Counted from the stretch's first letter, positions 36,404-46,426 are shown. The stretch: 64,000 nucleotides of DNA from Winogradskyella psychrotolerans RS-3 (GCF_000427335.1 NZ_ATMR01000037.1:28410-92409), one strand, 5' to 3'. Made by a program: numbers and translations. The notes: generated by a model not told the origin, from the sequence alone.

Positions 36404-37107
36404 ATGTTCTATAAACTATCAAATACAGCTGATTTATTAGATATTGAATCTGTTTTCGATGCGAAATTTAAATATCCTTTGCTTTATAACTCGGAACCCA
36501 TTATCAATGGTTTATCTGAGCAATCTTTGCCAATAATTCGTATGAATAATCCTCATGTAATTGAATATGCAATTTGGGGAATGTTGCCTCAGAATTATAG
36601 CGATGGTTGGGATAGTTTTCAAAATCTTACCAATACACTAAATATATCAATAGATAAAATCCACGAGCTAGAATGGATGAAAAACAGCTTAGTCAACCAA
36701 CGCTGTGTTGTTATTGTGTCTGGTTTTTTTACGTCCTTTTTATATAATGGAGAAGTGTATCCGTTTTATGTATATTCAAAAAATCGCCAACCTTTTGCAT
36801 TGGCAGGTGTTTATTCTCGATTAGGTGATGGTTTTATGACGGTTAGTTTAATAACGACAACAATAGATAACGAATTAAAACACGTACACAACTTAGGTCA
36901 AGATTTTCCTATTTGTATGAATGCTCATGATTATGAAGATTGGCTAAGTTCAGATTTAAATTTAACAACGGATGGTATAGAAAAATTAAAAAATCAGAAT
37001 TAAAAGCACATACCATTTCAAAAGAGTTTTACAAAAACGATATTATCTTCAAATCTATTTTAGAACGAACGCATTATAGTGGCTTGCCTATTCTTACGAT
37101 AAAGTAG
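36404..37107 (+). pseudogene. SRAP (HMCES/YedK)-like protein without catalytic Cys, frameshifted near its C-terminus
   Basis: SRAP proteins crosslink to abasic sites in single-stranded DNA through Cys2. The fold is visible here: IWGMLPQNY, NQRCVVIVSGFF, PFALAGVYS, LITTTIDNELKHVHN and DFPICM. However the N-terminus reads MFYKLS where family members have MCxxxS, and GFFTS replaces GFYEW, so both Cys2 and the catalytic Glu are missing, while the Asn and His positions remain. The frame breaks at the six-A run 36988-36993. One added A continues it to ELKAHTISKEFYKND and a stop at 37107, giving 234 residues. I chose the ATG at 36404, the one that aligns with Cys2-type starts. Confidence 0.72.
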
Positions 37108-37543
37108 ATGATTAATTACAATCGTAGATTCAGATGCTTTTTTAGTGAAATCTTTAAGCATTAAAACCATAGTTCAATAATACAGGTTTTAATCTTATGA
37201 CGTCTTATTTAAATTTCCAATTTTAAAAGTATACTTATTGCGTTAATAAGTTCAGTTTTTGAGTTAAGCCTAGTGCACTTGAGTACTTATATTTGTTATA
37301 TATTAATAGTATCTTAAGTTTAAATACTTTTTTAGTTTAGTATAGGTTGGTTACCTAGTAGATAAAGCGAGTTCTCAGTTAGAGAACTCGCTTTTTTAAT
37401 GGCCTTATTCTTGTTGCCAATGCCGTTAAGATCATATCAATGCGGTTAATATCAATAGTATATGAGCAAATCACTTTCATTAATATAACCCATCTTTGTA
37501 GTGAGGGTTAGAGGTTCTAACCCAATAACTTAAAACCAAAAAT
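37108..37543. other. non-coding gap with an isolated terminator
   Basis: No credible coding frame is present. The region is AT-rich, has a TATATTTG element near 37287-37294 resembling a Bacteroidota -7 box, and carries one strong terminator at 37366-37398. A small RNA between these signals is possible but unproven. Confidence 0.4.
37366..37398 (+). terminator. strong isolated rho-independent terminator
   Basis: A perfect 11-bp stem, AGCGAGTTCTC (37366-37376) with GAGAACTCGCT (37382-37392), encloses a five-base loop and is followed by six T residues. The nearest plus-strand coding end is about 260 bp upstream, so it may terminate a long SRAP-like transcript or an unannotated small RNA. Confidence 0.85.
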
Positions 37544-37705
37544 ATGTTACGTTGGACAATCACATTCGTTATAATAGCAATCATAGCAGCCGTTCTTGGA
37601 TTCGGTGGAATAGCAGGAGCTGCAGCAGGAATAGCTAAAATCGTCTTCTTTATATTTATAGTGCTTTTTGTACTGTCTTTATTAAAGGGAGTCGTGAAAA
37701 AATAA
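37544..37705 (+). CDS. DUF1328 family small membrane protein
   Basis: A 53-codon gene encodes [20 protein letters not shown], then [22 protein letters not shown] and a Lys end. Two membrane helices with the [12 protein letters not shown] hinge are the signature of DUF1328 (YtjA-like). Function is unknown, though the family is often linked to envelope or osmotic stress. It has its own terminator 31 bp downstream. Confidence 0.92.
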   Translation: MLRWTITFVIIAIIAAVLGFGGIAGAAAGIAKIVFFIFIVLFVLSLLKGVVKK

Positions 37706-37735
37706 ATTAGATAAATAATACATAATACTATAATG

Positions 37736-37773
37736 GCCTTGAGGAGCTCAAAATTCTCAAGGCTATTTTTTTG
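37736..37773 (+). terminator. rho-independent terminator after the DUF1328 gene
   Basis: The stem GCCTTGAG (37736-37743) pairs with CTCAAGGC (37756-37763) and is followed by a T run. The following 220 bp up to 37995 show no gene I would support. Confidence 0.85.
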
Positions 37774-37995
37774 TTTAAATATTTAAAAACTATAATGCAA
37801 ATCAGAAAAAAACTTTGTTATTCTGTAGACTATTATGTTTTTATTGAGTTTTCGCAAGAGAAGTATAATGACTTTAAGACTTTTGGTAAAATGCTAAACG
37901 AGATAAATAATCAGATGTATATAAGTTTTATTCTGCGAAAAGCTATATGTCATAAAAGCTAATTTATAGAAAGCCCATGATCTTTAAGTGGAAAA

Positions 37996-38475
37996 TTATT
38001 CAACACGTTTATAATTTTCAGAATAGATTTTGTTACCATCCTCATCTATTTCAATTTGTTCAAAACGATTTTCTGATAATTCGAGTTTAAAGTTAAATTC
38101 TTGTTTTTCTTGTATAACGTCATTCATAAAAGCAGAACCAAATTCTAGTTTTTCGGTTAAATTGCCGTCTCCATAGTTATAAGTTCCGTATCCAAAAAAC
38201 TCAATAGAATCTGTTTTTAAAAGTTTGCACCACATAACTCTATTATCAGAATACATTTTAATTTGTCTAGAAATAGTGTTATTAGAAAAAGAATCTACAA
38301 CCACATTATCTTTATAATTATAAAATCCGATCAATTCCCACGTACCATTAAGACCTTTTCTGTTTTTTTCTGAAATTTCTTCCGTTTCAACATTTTCTAT
38401 AGCCTTTTGGTCTTGTTCTTTACAGGAAGATATAAACACCATAGCTAAACTTAAAACTAGTATTTTGTACGACAT
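37996..38475 (-). CDS. hypothetical lipoprotein
   Basis: I chose the ATG at 38475 (MSYKILVLSLAMVFISSCKEQ) because it yields a perfect lipoprotein signal peptide; the longer ORF adds nine unlikely residues. The mature part has about 140 residues with NGTWELIGFYNYKDN and an EFGSAFMNDV region. The opening GTWELIG suggests a lipocalin-like beta-barrel fold of the kind found in many Bacteroidota lipoproteins. No specific function can be given. It is divergent from trxB. Confidence 0.7.
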   Translation of the reverse strand: MSYKILVLSLAMVFISSCKEQDQKAIENVETEEISEKNRKGLNGTWELIGFYNYKDNVVVDSFSNNTISRQIKMYSDNRVMWCKLLKTDSIEFFGYGTYNYGDGNLTEKLEFGSAFMNDVIQEKQEFNFKLELSENRFEQIEIDEDGNKIYSENYKRVE

Positions 38476-38636
38476 AATTTCTAGGATTTTACGATTAAAC
38501 ACCTTTAAATTACGAAATTATAAACAGATAGTGCTTGGATTCATAAAATTTATGACGTTATAAGTACTGTTAATAACTTCATTGTAAGGATTTGAACAAA
38601 AAACCTACTTTTGTTTTATATAATAAAATACAAAAT

Positions 38637-39620
38637 ATGTCTGATACAATTGAAAAAGTAAAGTGTTTAATTATAGGGTCTGGACCAGCAGGATACACAG
38701 CTGCAATATATGCGTCTAGAGCAAATATGTTTCCTGTTTTATATCAAGGGGAACAGCCAGGTGGTCAATTAACCACAACCAATGATGTTGAGAATTTTCC
38801 AGGTTATCCTGAAGGCATCACAGGGCCAGGAATGATGATTGAGTTACAAAAGCAAGCTGAACGTTTTGGAACAGATGTAAGACACGGATGGATTTCTAGA
38901 GTTGATTTTTCTGGAGATGTTCATAAAGCTTGGGTAAATGAAGAAAAAGAAATTCATGCAGATACTATAATTATTTCTACAGGTGCATCTGCTAAATATT
39001 TAAACTTACCGTCTGAACAAAAATATTTAAAATTAGGTGGAGGAGTGTCTGCTTGTGCGGTTTGTGATGGATTCTTTTACAGAAATCAAGAAGTTGTAAT
39101 AGTTGGAGCAGGTGATTCTGCTTGTGAAGAAGCACATTATTTATCTAAACTTTGTAAAAAAGTAACCATGTTGGTAAGGAGAGATGAATTTAGAGCCTCT
39201 AAAATTATGGCACAACGTGTAAAGAATACGGAGAATATTGAAATACTATTCAATACAGAAACTGATGAGGTTTTAGGTGATGGCCAAGTGGTTACAGGTG
39301 TTCGTGTAATTAATAACCAAACCAATGTAAAGGAAGATATTGAAGCTACTGGTTTCTTTGTCGCTATAGGTCATAAACCAAATACGGATATTTTTAAAGA
39401 TTATTTAGATTTAGACGAAACAGGTTATATCGTTAATGCAAAACCAGGAACAAGCAAAACCAATGTAGAAGGTGTGTTTGTAAGCGGAGATGCTGCAGAC
39501 CACGTATATAGACAAGCTATTACTGCTGCAGGTACAGGTTGTATGGCAGCATTAGATGCTGAACGTTATTTAGCAGCTAAAGATTCTGATTTTGAGGTTG
39601 CTACCTCTACTTATAATTAA
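38637..39620 (+). CDS. trxB: thioredoxin-disulfide reductase
   Basis: TrxB passes electrons from NADPH through FAD to thioredoxin. The ATG at 38637 (MSDTIEKVKCLIIGSGPAGY) is preferred over an upstream TTG because the FAD-binding GSGPAG motif normally begins near residue 12. Other landmarks are GGQLTTTNDVENFPG, the redox centre CAVCDGFFY around residue 140, the NADPH motif GAGDSACEEA, and VFVSGDAADHVYRQAITAAGTGC near the C-terminus. Length (327 residues) is normal. A terminator follows. Confidence 0.95.
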   Translation: MSDTIEKVKCLIIGSGPAGYTAAIYASRANMFPVLYQGEQPGGQLTTTNDVENFPGYPEGITGPGMMIELQKQAERFGTDVRHGWISRVDFSGDVHKAWVNEEKEIHADTIIISTGASAKYLNLPSEQKYLKLGGGVSACAVCDGFFYRNQEVVIVGAGDSACEEAHYLSKLCKKVTMLVRRDEFRASKIMAQRVKNTENIEILFNTETDEVLGDGQVVTGVRVINNQTNVKEDIEATGFFVAIGHKPNTDIFKDYLDLDETGYIVNAKPGTSKTNVEGVFVSGDAADHVYRQAITAAGTGCMAALDAERYLAAKDSDFEVATSTYN

Positions 39621-39642
39621 ATAGTTTACTACATATACTGAG

Positions 39643-39672
39643 AGCCGAAGTTTAACACTTCGGCTTTTTTTT
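39643..39672 (+). terminator. rho-independent terminator after trxB
   Basis: The stem AGCCGAAGT (39643-39651) pairs with ACTTCGGCT (39657-39665) and is followed by eight T residues. Confidence 0.92.
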
Positions 39673-39700
39673 GTGCAATTTTTTTATGGAAAATTCGGTA

Positions 39701-39716
39701 TATGACTTTTGTCATA
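39701..39716. promoter_or_regulatory. inverted repeat upstream of the YceI/porin operon
   Basis: TATGAC-TTTT-GTCATA is a perfect 6-4-6 inverted repeat 50 bp before the YceI start. The ATGAC-N4-GTCAT geometry is like Crp/Fnr-family half-site spacing. No regulator of that family lies in the window, so assignment is inference only. Confidence 0.45.
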
Positions 39717-39766
39717 ATTTAAAATGCTTTTAATGTCAACCTTTGTCGAAACATTAAAACACAATT

Positions 39767-40357
39767 ATGAAACATTCATTTAAACTCCCGGTATTTTTTC
39801 TAACAGTTTTTTTTAGTAGTCTATTTTCTTTTCAGGTTGCTTTTTCTCAAAATTACACTTTAAATAATTCTTCTTCTGTTTTAGAAGTGCACGGAACTTC
39901 TTCTTTACATGATTGGACATTAGAAACAGAAAAGCAATCAGGTAAAGTGGTTATTACAAACATGGAGGAACTAGAGATTAGTAGTCTTAATTTTTCTATT
40001 GAAGCAGAAAGTCTTAAAAGTGGAAAATCATCAATGGATAACAACACTTACAAAGCTTTAAATACGGATGATCATAAAACGATGGACTTTAGCCTTACAT
40101 CATTAAAAAAGGTCACTAAACTATCTGATCAATCGTTCGAAGTTTCTGCTTTAGGAAAAATGACTATTTCTGGTGTAACTAAATCAATTACAATTGATAT
40201 GAATGTAAAGCTAGAAGGGAATAAGCTTTTGCTTAATGGTGAAAAATCATTTAAGATGACAGATTTTGGCATTGATCCACCTAAAGCTTTATTAGGAACT
40301 ATTAAAACAGGTGATGACATTAAAATTGAATTCAAATCTGTATTTGAACAAAAATAA
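39767..40357 (+). CDS. YceI family periplasmic lipid-binding protein
   Basis: The 196-residue exported protein (signal peptide to about residue 27, ending VAFSQ) has the YceI lipocalin-like barrel: HGTSSLHDWTLETEKQSG, LKSGKSSMDNNTYKALNTDDHKTMDFSL, GKMTISGVTKSITIDM and KMTDFGIDPPKALLGTIKTGDDIKIEF. Family members bind polyisoprenoid-like or amide lipids. It is followed 38 bp later by a porin gene and then another YceI gene, so the three likely act together at the envelope. Confidence 0.92.
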   Translation: MKHSFKLPVFFLTVFFSSLFSFQVAFSQNYTLNNSSSVLEVHGTSSLHDWTLETEKQSGKVVITNMEELEISSLNFSIEAESLKSGKSSMDNNTYKALNTDDHKTMDFSLTSLKKVTKLSDQSFEVSALGKMTISGVTKSITIDMNVKLEGNKLLLNGEKSFKMTDFGIDPPKALLGTIKTGDDIKIEFKSVFEQK

Positions 40358-40395
40358 ATAAACTTAAAATCAATTTAAACTTAAAATTATAAATT

Positions 40396-41673
40396 ATGAA
40401 ATCAGTATTAAAACTCGTAACACTTGTCATGGTATTGACAATTGGATATTCTATATCTGCACAAACAAAAAATCTAAGAGACTTTGATAATTACAGACAG
40501 CCAGATCAAAGAGGTATCAATGTTTTTGAAGCAAAAAAAGACACTGTCACTGCTTTTGAAGAACTTCATGTAAGAATTGGAGGATCGTTTGCTCTTCAAT
40601 ACCAAGCCTTAGATAATGAGAATTCAGGTGTAACACCTTTATCAGAAGTAGGAAGTAACTTTAACCTGGCAACTGCTAATTTAGATTTAGATGTAGCACT
40701 TTTTGATGGTGTAAGCATGCATTTAAGAACATATTTATCTTCTAGACACCACCATGAACCTTATGTAAAAGGTGGTTATTTTAAAATAGATAAATTAGAT
40801 TTTATCTCAAAAGGATTTATGGAAGACCTTATGAAGCATACGACTATTAAAATTGGTCATATGGAGAATAACTATGGTGATGCACATTTTAGAAGAAGTG
40901 ATAATGCACAAGCTATTCACAACCCATTTGTTGGAAATTTAATCATGGATTCGTTTACAACAGAAGTTGGTGCAGAGGTATACTATACAGCTGATAATGG
41001 GTTTTTTGGTATGGTTGGATTCACTAATGGTAAATTAAACCAAAGCACTACAGTATCTGATGGTTCAACTGGTGGAGCTGCTTTCTTAGCAAAATTAGGT
41101 TTCGATAAGCAAATCAATGATGATTTTAGATTTAGATTATCAGGATCTTTATATAATACAGGTTACGCACCAAATGTATATTTATATTCTGCAGATAGAG
41201 CGGGTTCTAGATATTATAACATTATGCAAGATGCTTCAGCAACAAGTGATAACTTTAGATCTGGTCGTTTTGATCCAGGATTTAAAAATCAAATTACTGC
41301 AGTAATGATTAACCCATTTGTTAAGTATGGTGGTTTAGAATTTTTTGGAACTGTTGAGTTAGTTTCAGGAAAAGCTTTAAGTGAAGCCGATAGAAGAAAC
41401 GCTGATCAATATGCGGGTGAGGTTATTTACAGATTCGGACAAACAGAAAACGTATACTTAGGTGCCCGCTACAACACGGTAAGTGCTGAGTTAGCTAGTG
41501 GTGATGATGTTAGCGTAGATAGATTTCAGTTAGGTGCAGGTTGGTTTTTAACTCAAAATGTATTAATGAAAGCCGAATATGTAGTACAAAAATATAAGGA
41601 TTATCCAACTGGAAATCTTCTTGAAGACGGTCAGTTTGATGGACTTATGTTAGAAGCAGTTATTAGTTTCTAG
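40396..41673 (+). CDS. outer-membrane porin (phosphate-selective OprO/P-like or related)
   Basis: The 425-residue protein has a signal peptide ending SISAQ and a beta-barrel body with alternating hydrophobic strands, ending in GLMLEAVISF with the C-terminal Phe expected for outer-membrane barrels. HVRIGGSFALQYQALDNEN and MENNYGDAHFRRSDNAQ resemble flavobacterial porin/OprP-like proteins, but the substrate is not clear. It lies between two YceI genes and ends at a terminator. Confidence 0.75.
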   Translation: MKSVLKLVTLVMVLTIGYSISAQTKNLRDFDNYRQPDQRGINVFEAKKDTVTAFEELHVRIGGSFALQYQALDNENSGVTPLSEVGSNFNLATANLDLDVALFDGVSMHLRTYLSSRHHHEPYVKGGYFKIDKLDFISKGFMEDLMKHTTIKIGHMENNYGDAHFRRSDNAQAIHNPFVGNLIMDSFTTEVGAEVYYTADNGFFGMVGFTNGKLNQSTTVSDGSTGGAAFLAKLGFDKQINDDFRFRLSGSLYNTGYAPNVYLYSADRAGSRYYNIMQDASATSDNFRSGRFDPGFKNQITAVMINPFVKYGGLEFFGTVELVSGKALSEADRRNADQYAGEVIYRFGQTENVYLGARYNTVSAELASGDDVSVDRFQLGAGWFLTQNVLMKAEYVVQKYKDYPTGNLLEDGQFDGLMLEAVISF

Positions 41674-41688
41674 GGGTTAGTTTTTTTT

Positions 41689-41728
41689 AGACCTTCATCT
41701 TTTATGATGGAGGTCTTATTTTTTATTT
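41689..41728 (+). terminator. rho-independent terminator after the porin gene
   Basis: AGACCT at 41689-41694 with TCATC pairs with GATGGAGGTCT ending at 41716, followed by a T-rich tail. It lies between the porin stop and the second YceI start, so the latter may have its own promoter or depend on read-through. Confidence 0.75.
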
Positions 41729-41734
41729 TTAATT

Positions 41735-42333
41735 ATGGTTAAGACATTATCATTTATAATTTTATTTTTCTTAGGGTCTATGTTCTCTATTTTTTTGAAG
41801 TGGAAACGTTAGAAACCAAAGAATCAATTGTGGCTTTATCTTCAGAAAGTTATCTAAAAATTAAGGGTAAAACTAATGTGAGTACGTTTGAGTGCCAGTT
41901 TGATATGACTACCATTTCTGAAGCAATAAGAATTAGTTATGTAGATTATGACAAAAGAATACAATTTAAAGACACCAAATTAACACTTCCTAATTTAGAG
42001 TTTAATTGTGGTGGTAAGGCTATTAATAAAGACTTTAATAAATTACTGAATACCGAAGAGTATCCTGAAATAATTCTTAAGCTAAAAGAAATTTCTAAAG
42101 CTAAAACAGATACGAGTTCAATTACAGCGACCATAGAAATTACAATTAGTAATATTGTAAGGACGTATTCAATTCCTATTTCTATAGCAGATAATGAGGG
42201 TTTAAAAGTAAGTGGAGTAATGCCTTTAGATATTAATGACTTTAATTTAACAGCACCAACAAAAATGTTAGGTATGGTTAAAGTTTCCTCTGAAATTGAG
42301 ATTCAATTCTCTCTTAAAATTATAGAGTCTTAA
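41735..42333 (+). pseudogene. second YceI family protein, frameshifted at a T run in the signal peptide
   Basis: An ATG at 41735 starts a signal peptide (MVKTLSFIILFFLGSMFSIF) whose frame ends after 25 codons. The YceI-like body continues in the next frame (EVETLETKESIVALSSESYL, then FNCGGKAINKDFNKLLNTEEYPEI and TAPTKMLGMVKV). The break is at the seven-T run 41790-41796. One more T gives a 199-residue protein with an intact signal peptide. The body alone has no ATG start, supporting the single-gene view. A sequencing deletion is more likely than true loss. Confidence 0.8.
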
Positions 42334-42340
42334 TTTCTTT

Positions 42341-43176
42341 TTAGCGTTGCTTCTTCTGCAACTTAGCAGTATTCTCAAACTTAGTAATTGTTATTGTGGG
42401 ACTACCAAAAAGATAAATCTCACTATCACCAGAAGCAGCAATAGTAATATTTTCAGTTGCAGAAATGGTTAAATCACTACTATCTTCTAAACTAACATCA
42501 ACGCTTTTGACATCAAATTTTGCACCATCGAAATTCGATGAACTATCTAATTGAAATATAGAACTGTTTGCTTTACCTTCAATTACAGCATCAGCACGTT
42601 GGTATAAAATAAAACCTGCAATTTTACTGTTAATTAAAGCATCTAATTTGCTATTATCGCTTAATTCAATTTTAGTGGTATCCGCAGTAAGATTTAAACG
42701 GACTTTAGATTTTCCTGAGCTTTTGTAGTTAAAGGATTTAGAATTAATGTTTAAATAAGCTCTAGAATTATCGGAAGTTATTAAGCTGACATCTCCAAGC
42801 TCCATAGAAGTCAATGATCTAATTTCTCCGTCACCTCTTGTTTCTATATTACTGAGTCCATCACCGTAATTTACAGTTATATTTAGTTCTTTTTAGATGA
42901 AATACGAACAGTTTCAGAAAAAGTTAGTACTCCATCAACTACATTAAATTGAATAACGTCATGTAAATTATCATCTGCTTCAATACTCACTGACGGTTTG
43001 CTGTTATAAACGATTTCAATTGAAAAATCACCATCGACTACAATTGAATGAAAATTATCAATAAACGTTTGCTTTATGGTAACATTTCTATCACCTTTAA
43101 TTTTTTCATCAGACTGTGCATGTAGTACTGGTAAAGCAACAATCATTAAAAGCAGAGTAAGTATTATTTTTTTCAT
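42341..43176 (-). pseudogene. GIN-domain (DUF2807) protein, frameshifted at an A run
   Basis: The first part has a signal peptide (ending LHAQ) and the GIN start: IKQTFIDNFHSIVVDGDFSIEI, ADDNLHDVIQF, then VRISSKK. There the frame breaks at plus-strand 42890-42894. The coding sense continues in the next frame as ELNITVNYGDGLSNIETRG, and then the lower ORF from TSMELGDVSL to QKKQR. Adding one A restores a 278-residue protein typical for the family, a right-handed beta-helix adhesin-like domain. It lies 257 bp after another GIN gene in the same direction. Confidence 0.82.
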
Positions 43177-43433
43177 GTTCTATTGTTTACTGTCTTTTTA
43201 AGAGACACAAAACGCCTAAAATAAGTCACTATTTGTATTTATAGACTACTTGGAGGAGTTCCGATTGTCAATATTAAGGATTTCTGTTTAATATTGGTCA
43301 ATTAAAAGTTAATAAACTAAGATAAGCAAAAACCATCCCAAACTCTATTTAGAATTTAAGATGGCTTGTAACTAGTTGTTTTACAGTTGTTTAGGGTGTA
43401 AATTAAATAAACAATTATTGTTGTATTATGTGT

Positions 43434-44162
43434 TTATTGCTGTTTTACACTACCAGCAGAATTGTCAGATTTGTTAACTTTTTCAGGATTTCCAGAATAT
43501 CTTATATCTCCACCACTAGTAGCATTTGCTGTTAGTTCTTTAGAGGTGTTTACCGAAATATCAGCACCACTGGTTGCTTTTACATAAGAGGTTTGTGCCT
43601 TTAAATTAGAAGCATCAATATCGCTACCACTTGTGGCTTCTGCAATTAAAGATTTAGTAGATCCACTTACATTGATATCACTACCACTTGTAGATTTACA
43701 ATTTAAGGTTTCGGTTATGACATCTAAGGTTATATCAGCTCCACTTGTACAATTGAGTTCTAAACTTGTTACAGTTATAGTATTCGTAGAATATACATCA
43801 CTTCCACTTGTTGCCTTAATTGCTGAGATGGTCTCAATATTTAATAGTACTTTTTTTGAACTTGCTCTTCTTATGTTTTCGGTAGAGTATATGCGTAAGA
43901 TGCTATTCTCTACATCTGTCATAATTAAGTCTTGAAGGTTTTCATCGGCTTCAACACTAAGTCCTATAGCATCAGATTGGGTGATGTATAAGTCAATACC
44001 TTGGCTAACTTTAATCTCTTTAAAGTCTGATGAAATATCGCGATCCATAGTAACAACGTTGCCATTGCCATCAACACCTTCTCCAAAATTCATAGAGAAG
44101 TTGCAAGAGAGCATTAATAAACTAATAATACTAATGATAATAATTCTGGTTAGTGTGGTCAT
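43434..44162 (-). CDS. GIN-domain (DUF2807) lipoprotein
   Basis: The 242-residue lipoprotein (LLMLSCNFSMNF, Cys about residue 20) has the head GIN pattern: SSDFKEIKVSQGIDLYITQS, VEADENLQDLIMT, and a repeated ATSGSDI/ATSGADI ladder (at least six copies) that forms beta-helix turns. Its function is unknown; GIN proteins are often beside PspC and PadR genes, as here. It lies 104 bp after the PspC gene and 257 bp before another GIN gene. Confidence 0.88.
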   Translation of the reverse strand: MTTLTRIIIISIISLLMLSCNFSMNFGEGVDGNGNVVTMDRDISSDFKEIKVSQGIDLYITQSDAIGLSVEADENLQDLIMTDVENSILRIYSTENIRRASSKKVLLNIETISAIKATSGSDVYSTNTITVTSLELNCTSGADITLDVITETLNCKSTSGSDINVSGSTKSLIAEATSGSDIDASNLKAQTSYVKATSGADISVNTSKELTANATSGGDIRYSGNPEKVNKSDNSAGSVKQQ

Positions 44163-44265
44163 GATTTCTGTTGGTTTTTTGATTGATGAATTGTTTGTTA
44201 TATAAATTTAAGTGGATTAGACTCGGTTACATATTTTAAAGTGATGAATTGTTGAATGTTTAGTC

Positions 44266-46088
44266 TCAATTGTCATTAACTTCAATACTTACCCCGTCTT
44301 CATCATTAATTTTTATGTTGACTTCAGATTTCTTTGGTTCATGCTCTGTGTTTTTAAGCGTTCCTATTTCTTGCTCAACGATGTCTTCAGCAGCTTCCTC
44401 AAAGACATCTTCAATATCTTGCTCTTTGATTTCTTCAACACAATCTAAACATTCATGGTCATTCATATCAACTTTATAATAGTGATTTTCCATTTCGCGT
44501 GTTAACAAATTATCTGGTGCATTGTAATATTTTGAAAAACGCGACACATAATTATCAGTCTGAAATACGGTTCCTTCAGGTAAATAGATATAAATCTCTA
44601 TCTGTTGCTCGCTAAACTTATTAGATCCTTCTGTCGTAAAATAAGAATCCATTTTTAGTTCGTTCTTATTCAATTCATAATTATAATTTATGTTTTGTGC
44701 ACGTTCTCTAGCTAAATCGTAGCTACTACCACTAGCAAGCGAATGAATTTTAATACTTGCTAAAGAATCTGAAGTTTGTTTTATAATTAGCCTAACATCA
44801 GTACTAGATATTATTTTCTCTCCATTATGTGATGGACTGATCTTATAACTTTCATAAGTTCTACGAAAATTTTGGTTATAAATATCATGACTCAACATTC
44901 TTAATTTTAATGTATCTCCGGAGGTGACCTTTATTTGCTTTTCTACTTTAACAATAGTTGCATCATAAGCGTGCTCTGTAGCTTGTTTTACACCAGTGAT
45001 GACTAAGCCAATTATGGACATTATCCAAAGCCCTAAAAGTGTGAATTTTGCAATGTTACCAATAGATTTAAGGTTGTTTACCAGAATTTTTAATCCTAAA
45101 TAAAAAACAAAGAAAAAAGGAACCCCTACCACAAAGAACAATAACATTGACATTAACCAAATTGGAATATTGGCGGCATTCGAAGCATCAATAAAATCCA
45201 TACCAGGAAAATGAACGGCATTGGTAACTCCAACGGTGAAAAAAGCAATTATGAGCCCGATTAAGGCACTTATACCTACGATTATTAAAATAATACCGAT
45301 GAATTTAGCTATCACTTTTAAGAAAAACATAATGATAGAACCAATAGTTTCAAAAAAGGATTGAGAACTCGATTTTAGCTTACTACCTTGCTTTTGAAAA
45401 TCTACATTTTTGAAATTTTCGGATATATTATCTGAAACATGATCAAAACCTTCTTTTAGTTTGTCTCCATGTTTTTTTAAATCTACATTTTTGAAGTTTT
45501 CGGATACGTTATCAATACCGTCTTTAATTTTTTTTCGATGTTACTGATGTTTACAGCATCACCTGTCATGGTCAGTTTTTCAGCCGTAGTTTTGGCTTCA
45601 GGTATTAAAGCCCAAAGTAAAATATAAAGTAAAAATCCTGTACCAGCACCAAACATTAAAATAACCCAAAGTAAACGAATCCATAAAGCATCAATTCCAA
45701 AATAATGCCCTAAACCAGCAGAAACACCACCAACATACGAGTTGTCTGTATCTCTAAACAAACGTCTTGTTGAACCCGATTTTTGCTTGTATTGCTGTTT
45801 TGGTTCATCTTCAAAAATTTCGTCATCTACTAAGTAGTCTTCCGGTTGTCCCATAATGGTAATAACCTCGTCAACTAATTTTACACCAACAACTTGCTTT
45901 TCATTTTGAATACGTTCAGCAAATAATTCAGCAATTCTAGCTTCAATATCTGCGATGATTTCGGATCGGCCTTGAGAATCTGTAAATGAACGTTTTATAG
46001 CCTCAAGATAGCGTGATAATTTGAGGTATGCATCTTCGTCTATATGGAAGAATGTACCTGCTAAATTTATATTGACTGTTTTATTCAT
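44266..46088 (-). pseudogene. PspC-domain membrane protein, frameshifted at an A run
   Basis: The upper part (from 46088) has an N-terminal helical region and then the PspC domain (RLFRDTDNSYVGGVSAGLGHY, GIDALWIRLLWVI, LLYILLWALIPEA). The frame breaks at the eight-base run 45528-45535. In the next frame the sense continues as IKDGIDNVSENFKNVD, with two related SENFKNVD repeats, into the lower ORF with four membrane helices and an acidic tail ending GIEVNDN. One added A gives about 607 residues, the normal full-length form in flavobacteria. The ATG at 45330 is internal. It overlaps the PadR gene by four bases. Confidence 0.85.
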
Positions 46089-46426
46089 TTCTTTGGTGTT
46101 TTTGTGTTGGTTACTAGGTTAACTGCATTTTGTAGATCGCTCCATGTGGAGTTTAATTCGTTAAGAAACAGTTTTCCTGTTTCAGTTAGTCCGTAATATT
46201 TTCTTGGTGGACCAGAAGTCGATTCTTCCCAACGGTAATTGAGTAATCCTGCATTTTTTAATCTTGTTAATAGTGGATATATGGTTCCTTCTACAACAAG
46301 CATCTTTGCGTCTTTTAATGTGCCGAGAATTTCTGCGACATAAGCATCTTCATCTTTTAGGATGGATAAAATGCAGTATTCCAAAACACCTTTACGCATT
46401 TGTGCTTTTGTGTTTTCTATTTTCAT
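46085..46426 (-). CDS. PadR-family transcriptional regulator
   Basis: The 113-residue regulator is a short PadR winged helix: LEYCILSILKDEDAYVAEIL, VEGTIYPLLTRLKNAGLLNYRWEES, GPPRKYYGLTETGKLFL. In this setting it probably controls its own operon with PspC and GIN genes. Its stop overlaps the PspC start by four bases. An inducer cannot be predicted. Confidence 0.92.
   Translation of the reverse strand: MKIENTKAQMRKGVLEYCILSILKDEDAYVAEILGTLKDAKMLVVEGTIYPLLTRLKNAGLLNYRWEESTSGPPRKYYGLTETGKLFLNELNSTWSDLQNAVNLVTNTKTPKK

Noticed and set aside
37771..37962. 63-residue plus-strand frame after the DUF1328 terminator
   Set aside because: It begins with TTG inside the terminator tail, has no recognisable family, and shows no clear start signal. 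I left it out, though a shorter ATG frame from 37795 cannot be excluded.
45330..45330. ATG at 45330 as the start of a separate membrane protein
   Set aside because: The reading frame stays open for about 200 bp upstream and joins the PspC gene after one missing base, so this ATG is internal.
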